A DNA stretch of 64,000 bases. Origin: Anaerolineae bacterium (GTDB lineage Bacteria; Chloroflexota; Anaerolineae; 4572-78; J111). The translations under genes and the position numbers were made by a program. Location of the stretch: positions 21,719-85,718 of the forward strand of contig JAHDWA010000045.1 of assembly GCA_023382535.1 (NCBI GenBank), read 5' to 3'. The notes under the pieces are model-generated. The model worked only from the letters and a program-made list of their open reading frames with translations. It made no database searches and had not been told where the DNA came from. The stretch's first letter is position 1. Every line of letters begins with the position of its first letter. Shown piece by piece: positions 61,474 to 64,000 of the stretch.

Positions 61474-61524
61474 GTTACAGGTTGCAGGTGATAGATTGCA
61501 AAACAAGTGATAACTTGCACCTGC
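61474..61524. repeat. TGCAGGTGATAG-type inverted repeat ahead of rsfS
   Basis: GTTGCAGGTGATAGATTGCA is approximately mirrored by GTGATAACTTGCACCTGC. It overlaps the rsfS 5' untranslated region. Confidence 0.55.
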
Positions 61525-61543
61525 TTATTTGAGTCTTTAATGT

Positions 61544-61560
61544 TAGCACAAATTGTGCTA
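61544..61560. promoter_or_regulatory. Perfect 17-base palindrome between rsfS and the Amt-like gene
   Basis: TAGCACAA-A-TTGTGCTA is a perfect eight-plus-eight inverted repeat with a one-base centre. It looks like a dimeric repressor site; the binding protein is unknown. Confidence 0.6.
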
Positions 61561-61655
61561 GATGCAAACAACAAAAAGGAACGGGCATTTTTGGGTGATT
61601 TGGTTAAAAAATAAGTCGGGCCTTATTGGGTAACGAACTTCAAGCTTGCTCATTT

Positions 61656-61683
61656 TTGAAGAAATGTGTTCCTCTGGTATCAT
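61656..61683 (+). promoter_or_regulatory. Promoter of the Amt-like gene
   Basis: TTGAAG (61656-61661), a 16-base spacer and TATCAT (61678-61683) preceded by TGG. A GGAAG-type repeat lies between it and the gene. Confidence 0.5.
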
Positions 61684-61720
61684 TGGGTCTATTCTCAGAG
61701 GTACTTACGCCCCAGATGTT

Positions 61721-61774
61721 AACCCTTCCGGGAAATTGGTTATTTCCCAACCTTCCCGCCTGCCAACCTTCCCG
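61721..61774. repeat. GGAAG-type dispersed inverted repeat, copy 5
   Basis: CCTTCCGGGAAATTGG and CCAACCTTCCCGCC units just ahead of the Amt-like gene; an imperfect fold is possible. Confidence 0.5.
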
Positions 61775-61779
61775 TAAAA

Positions 61780-63333
61780 ATGCGTAAGTTCACTTATAAC
61801 AGGTGGCAAATGGTAGATTTAACAACACTTTTGCCGGCGGCGCTGACCTTGCTGCTGCCGCTTGGCCTGATCCTGTTGATTTCCAGCGCTATGCCTGAAG
61901 ATCAAGCCCCGGCGACGGCTGTCAATGGGGTGGTAGTGTGGAGCACAGCCGCGTTGGCCTACTTTGGGCTGGGCTTTGCCTTTCATTTCGGCGGTATTGC
62001 CCAGGTTACGCCTAACTCGGATTTGAGCGGCCTCTACTGGGAGTGGTATCCGCTGGACCAATCGGTTGACCTGGAGGCGGCCCGTTTGTGGGGGGTGGTG
62101 GCGCTGCGGGGTTTTGCCCTTGCCGGCGAAGTCACTACCGCCGGTGTGTTGGGACTATTTCTGAGCCACCTGGCCCTTGTCGGCGTGGCGGCGTTGATTC
62201 CCTTGGCTGCTCTGTCCCGGCCGGGGCAAGGCCTTGCGGCCGTACTGACCGGCCTGTTGACCGGAGCAGTGATCTATCCCCTGCCGGGTAACTGGCTGTG
62301 GGGCGGCGGCTGGCTGTCAAACTTGGGGACCAGTTTAGGCTTGGGGCACGGGTTAGTAGATTTTGGCGGTGCAAGCGTAGTTGCTCTCACCGGCAGCATG
62401 GTCGCTCTGGCCGCCCTGCTTTTGTTTCGTTCAAGGGCAAACCCATCTGGATTAGATCCATTAGCCGAGGAGTTGGTGGTCGTCGCCGGGCCGGACCATC
62501 ACCTGACGGTTTATGATAAACCGGCGGCTCTCTTTGAAGAGACACCTTTGCCAAAAACTTCCATGCCCTCGGCCTATCTGCCGATTTTGAGTCTGCTGGG
62601 CGCAGGGTTAATGCTTTTAGGCTGGCTCGGGCTGGCGGCAGGGCTGCACGAACCGACGGCGATAAACTTTAGCCCGGCCCATGCCGCTGTCGCGGGAGTT
62701 TTGGCGGCCCTCGGTGCGGCGCTGACCGCCGCTGGTTATAGCTGGCTGACCACTGGCGAAGTCAATGCCCTGATGGCATCGCGCGGCCTGGTGGCCGGTC
62801 TGGTTTTGGCGCTGGCCGGCGCGCCGTTCGTGCCTATCTGGGTCACTCTGGTGGCCGGGTTGCTGATGGGTTTGTTCTTACCCATGCTGATCTATCTTTT
62901 CAATCAGGGGCTGCGTTTAGCCGATGAGTCGGGCATACTGGCGACTTACGGGGTTAGCGCCCTGGTTGGCCTGCTGCTGGTTCCCTTCTTTGCCGATGGT
63001 CGAGCCGGGCAGGGCTGGAACGGTCTGGGCTTGAGTGATTACTATGGCGTAGCCGGGCAGGGTGTTTCCGGGTTGCTGGTCGCTTCTGGCTTTGCCTCTG
63101 ACTGGCCAGGCCAGCTCCAGGCGCAATTGGCGGGGATAGCAGCCGTAGGCGCCTGGGCGCTGCTGTGGGGGGTGCTGCTGTTTCAAACGGTCAAGGTGAT
63201 GGTCAACGCCTGGGCGCGGAGCGGTCTGGAATGGGCCGACTCAACTCCCACTCCGTTGGCTAAACTTGAAGCCAGCACCGGGCGAGAGATTCAGCTCGAA
63301 GAATCTCCACGATTGGAAGAGATGGAACCGTAA
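61780..63333 (+). CDS. Divergent ammonium-transporter-like membrane protein
   Basis: A 517-residue polytopic protein with about eleven transmembrane helices. The Amt pattern is recognised from the paired layout: GLGHGLVDFGGASVVALTGS in the first half (matching GLVDFAGGTVVH) and LADESGILATYGVSALVGLL in the second half. The twin-His pore residues of AmtB are not retained: the first reads Ala after SVV and the second region reads TYGVS. A soluble loop of about 40 residues lies between the halves, and the C-terminal tail is charged. Ammonium transport is therefore uncertain. ATG 61810 with AGGTGG close by is an alternative start. Confidence 0.75.
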   Translation: MRKFTYNRWQMVDLTTLLPAALTLLLPLGLILLISSAMPEDQAPATAVNGVVVWSTAALAYFGLGFAFHFGGIAQVTPNSDLSGLYWEWYPLDQSVDLEAARLWGVVALRGFALAGEVTTAGVLGLFLSHLALVGVAALIPLAALSRPGQGLAAVLTGLLTGAVIYPLPGNWLWGGGWLSNLGTSLGLGHGLVDFGGASVVALTGSMVALAALLLFRSRANPSGLDPLAEELVVVAGPDHHLTVYDKPAALFEETPLPKTSMPSAYLPILSLLGAGLMLLGWLGLAAGLHEPTAINFSPAHAAVAGVLAALGAALTAAGYSWLTTGEVNALMASRGLVAGLVLALAGAPFVPIWVTLVAGLLMGLFLPMLIYLFNQGLRLADESGILATYGVSALVGLLLVPFFADGRAGQGWNGLGLSDYYGVAGQGVSGLLVASGFASDWPGQLQAQLAGIAAVGAWALLWGVLLFQTVKVMVNAWARSGLEWADSTPTPLAKLEASTGREIQLEESPRLEEMEP

Positions 63334-63393
63334 TACCCTGCCTGCTCTCTTCTCCCTGCCTGAACAAGGCGGACTGCCACAACCCGGCTTGTT

Positions 63394-63954
63394 TCATTTC
63401 GGCCTTAGTAGTTTTTGAGCCTCCTGCACAAATGTCGTCGCAGTGAGAGGATCAATATTGCAGAAGCGCACTTCCTGCAGCGAGGTAGTTGGATTTTGCT
63501 GCAAGTAGTCTAAAGTTGTCTGGACGATGACCCTGGCGCAAATATCCTTGGGGCCGCCGAAAATCCCTGAAGAGATACCAGGGATGGCGATGCTTTTGAG
63601 CTGGCGGCTCTCGGCCAGAGCCAGCGCGCTGTGGACAGCACTGGCCAGCTTCTGCTCATCATGGCCGCTGCCCCAAACTGGCCCCACCGCATGAATGACA
63701 TATTTGGCTGCCAGCTTCCCGGCGCTGGTAATGGCGGCGCTGCCGGTGTGAACCGGGCCATGCTGCTGCACCCAGGCGTTGCTTTCCTGCTGGATGACTT
63801 CGCCGCCCTGCCGGCGAATCGCCCCGGCTACTCCGCCGCCGTGTTGCAGCCACTCATTGGCCGCATTGACGATGGCCTCGCTCGTCTCGGCGGTCAGGTC
63901 CCCTTGAACCACTCGGATGAGTTGACCGGTGGGAAGTGTATGTTCTATACTCAT
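63394..63954 (-). CDS. Macrodomain protein (O-acetyl-ADP-ribose deacetylase type)
   Basis: A 186-residue protein with the macrodomain motifs: VVQGDLTAETSEAIVNAANE, QHGGGVAGAIRRQGG, YVIHAVGPVW and SIAIPGISSGIFGGP. These match the YmdB-like branch that hydrolyses O-acetyl-ADP-ribose or mono-ADP-ribose. Catalytic Asn and Gly-rich loops are intact. It is convergent with the Amt-like gene. No ADP-ribosyltransferase is nearby. Confidence 0.93.
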   Translation of the reverse strand: MSIEHTLPTGQLIRVVQGDLTAETSEAIVNAANEWLQHGGGVAGAIRRQGGEVIQQESNAWVQQHGPVHTGSAAITSAGKLAAKYVIHAVGPVWGSGHDEQKLASAVHSALALAESRQLKSIAIPGISSGIFGGPKDICARVIVQTTLDYLQQNPTTSLQEVRFCNIDPLTATTFVQEAQKLLRPK

Positions 63955-64000
63955 TAAGGATGAAAAGTTACATTCTTAAAGGACTGGAATTTAAGGGTCA

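Overview
The window reads as a chromosomal segment of a Chloroflexota bacterium, most like the Anaerolineae/Caldilineae side of the phylum. That placement is inferred from many lipoproteins with long Thr/Pro linkers after the lipobox, SARP- and STAND-type regulators with TPR arrays, a SURF1 protein, and G+C that looks well above 50% almost everywhere. I see no rRNA, tRNA, CRISPR array, transposase or integrase. 

Layout. 1-3250 (minus) is the 5' part of a STAND NTPase with a TPR array that runs off the left edge. 3601-5173 holds a coiled-coil response regulator and a gamma-carbonic-anhydrase-like protein. 5298-8664 is an AT-rich island with an FGE-sulfatase-like gene and a WD40 gene, each followed by an integron attC-like site. 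8673-11198 (minus) has a nuclease-like lipoprotein and a receiver/histidine-kinase hybrid. 11593-16197 holds SURF1, an MttB-like methyltransferase and two lipoproteins. 16408-20623 holds prephenate dehydratase and DAHP synthase, MsrA, and a GbsR-type regulator with a methyltransferase. 20640-22496 is mutL. 22693-26672 is a sulfur and metal-fold region: an MBL protein, an AIR-synthase-like gene behind a structured leader, and APS reductase plus precorrin-2 dehydrogenase behind a cysteine-rich leader peptide and terminator. 26672-33179 holds an SDR, a degenerate receiver, a ferredoxin/CrtI-like oxidoreductase with a FIST protein, endonuclease IV and MutY. 33342-41096 holds FHA, a small membrane protein, a SARP regulator, and two YceI proteins around an intradiol dioxygenase. 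41174-45768 is pyruvate:ferredoxin oxidoreductase with a PyrD-like partner. 45975-56105 is an exported hydrolase, a DedA protein and a seven-gene MacAB-like ABC and two-component operon. 56110-61467 (minus) is a cell-wall and rsfS operon. 61780-63954 is an Amt-like protein and a macrodomain protein. 

The strongest unusual signals are regulatory. (1) A 40-codon leader with six Cys codons lies between a promoter and a Rho-independent terminator ahead of cysH, and its spacing fits ribosome-stalling attenuation. (2) An 18-codon leader lies ahead of the AIR-synthase-like gene; its own codons 11-15 are an exact complement of its Shine-Dalgarno region. (3) Two attC-like sites flank a WD40 gene cassette. 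(4) Three promoters carry the same 11-bp-spaced direct repeat exactly 28 bases ahead of a TATACT -10 box, which points to one OmpR-type regulon around the ABC/two-component operon. 

A further property is that many families of short reiterated inverted repeats fill the gaps between genes. Several have entered reading frames and are translated, in signal peptides, MutL and a CrtI-like oxidoreductase. All protein functions rest on motif recognition by eye; no database search was possible.
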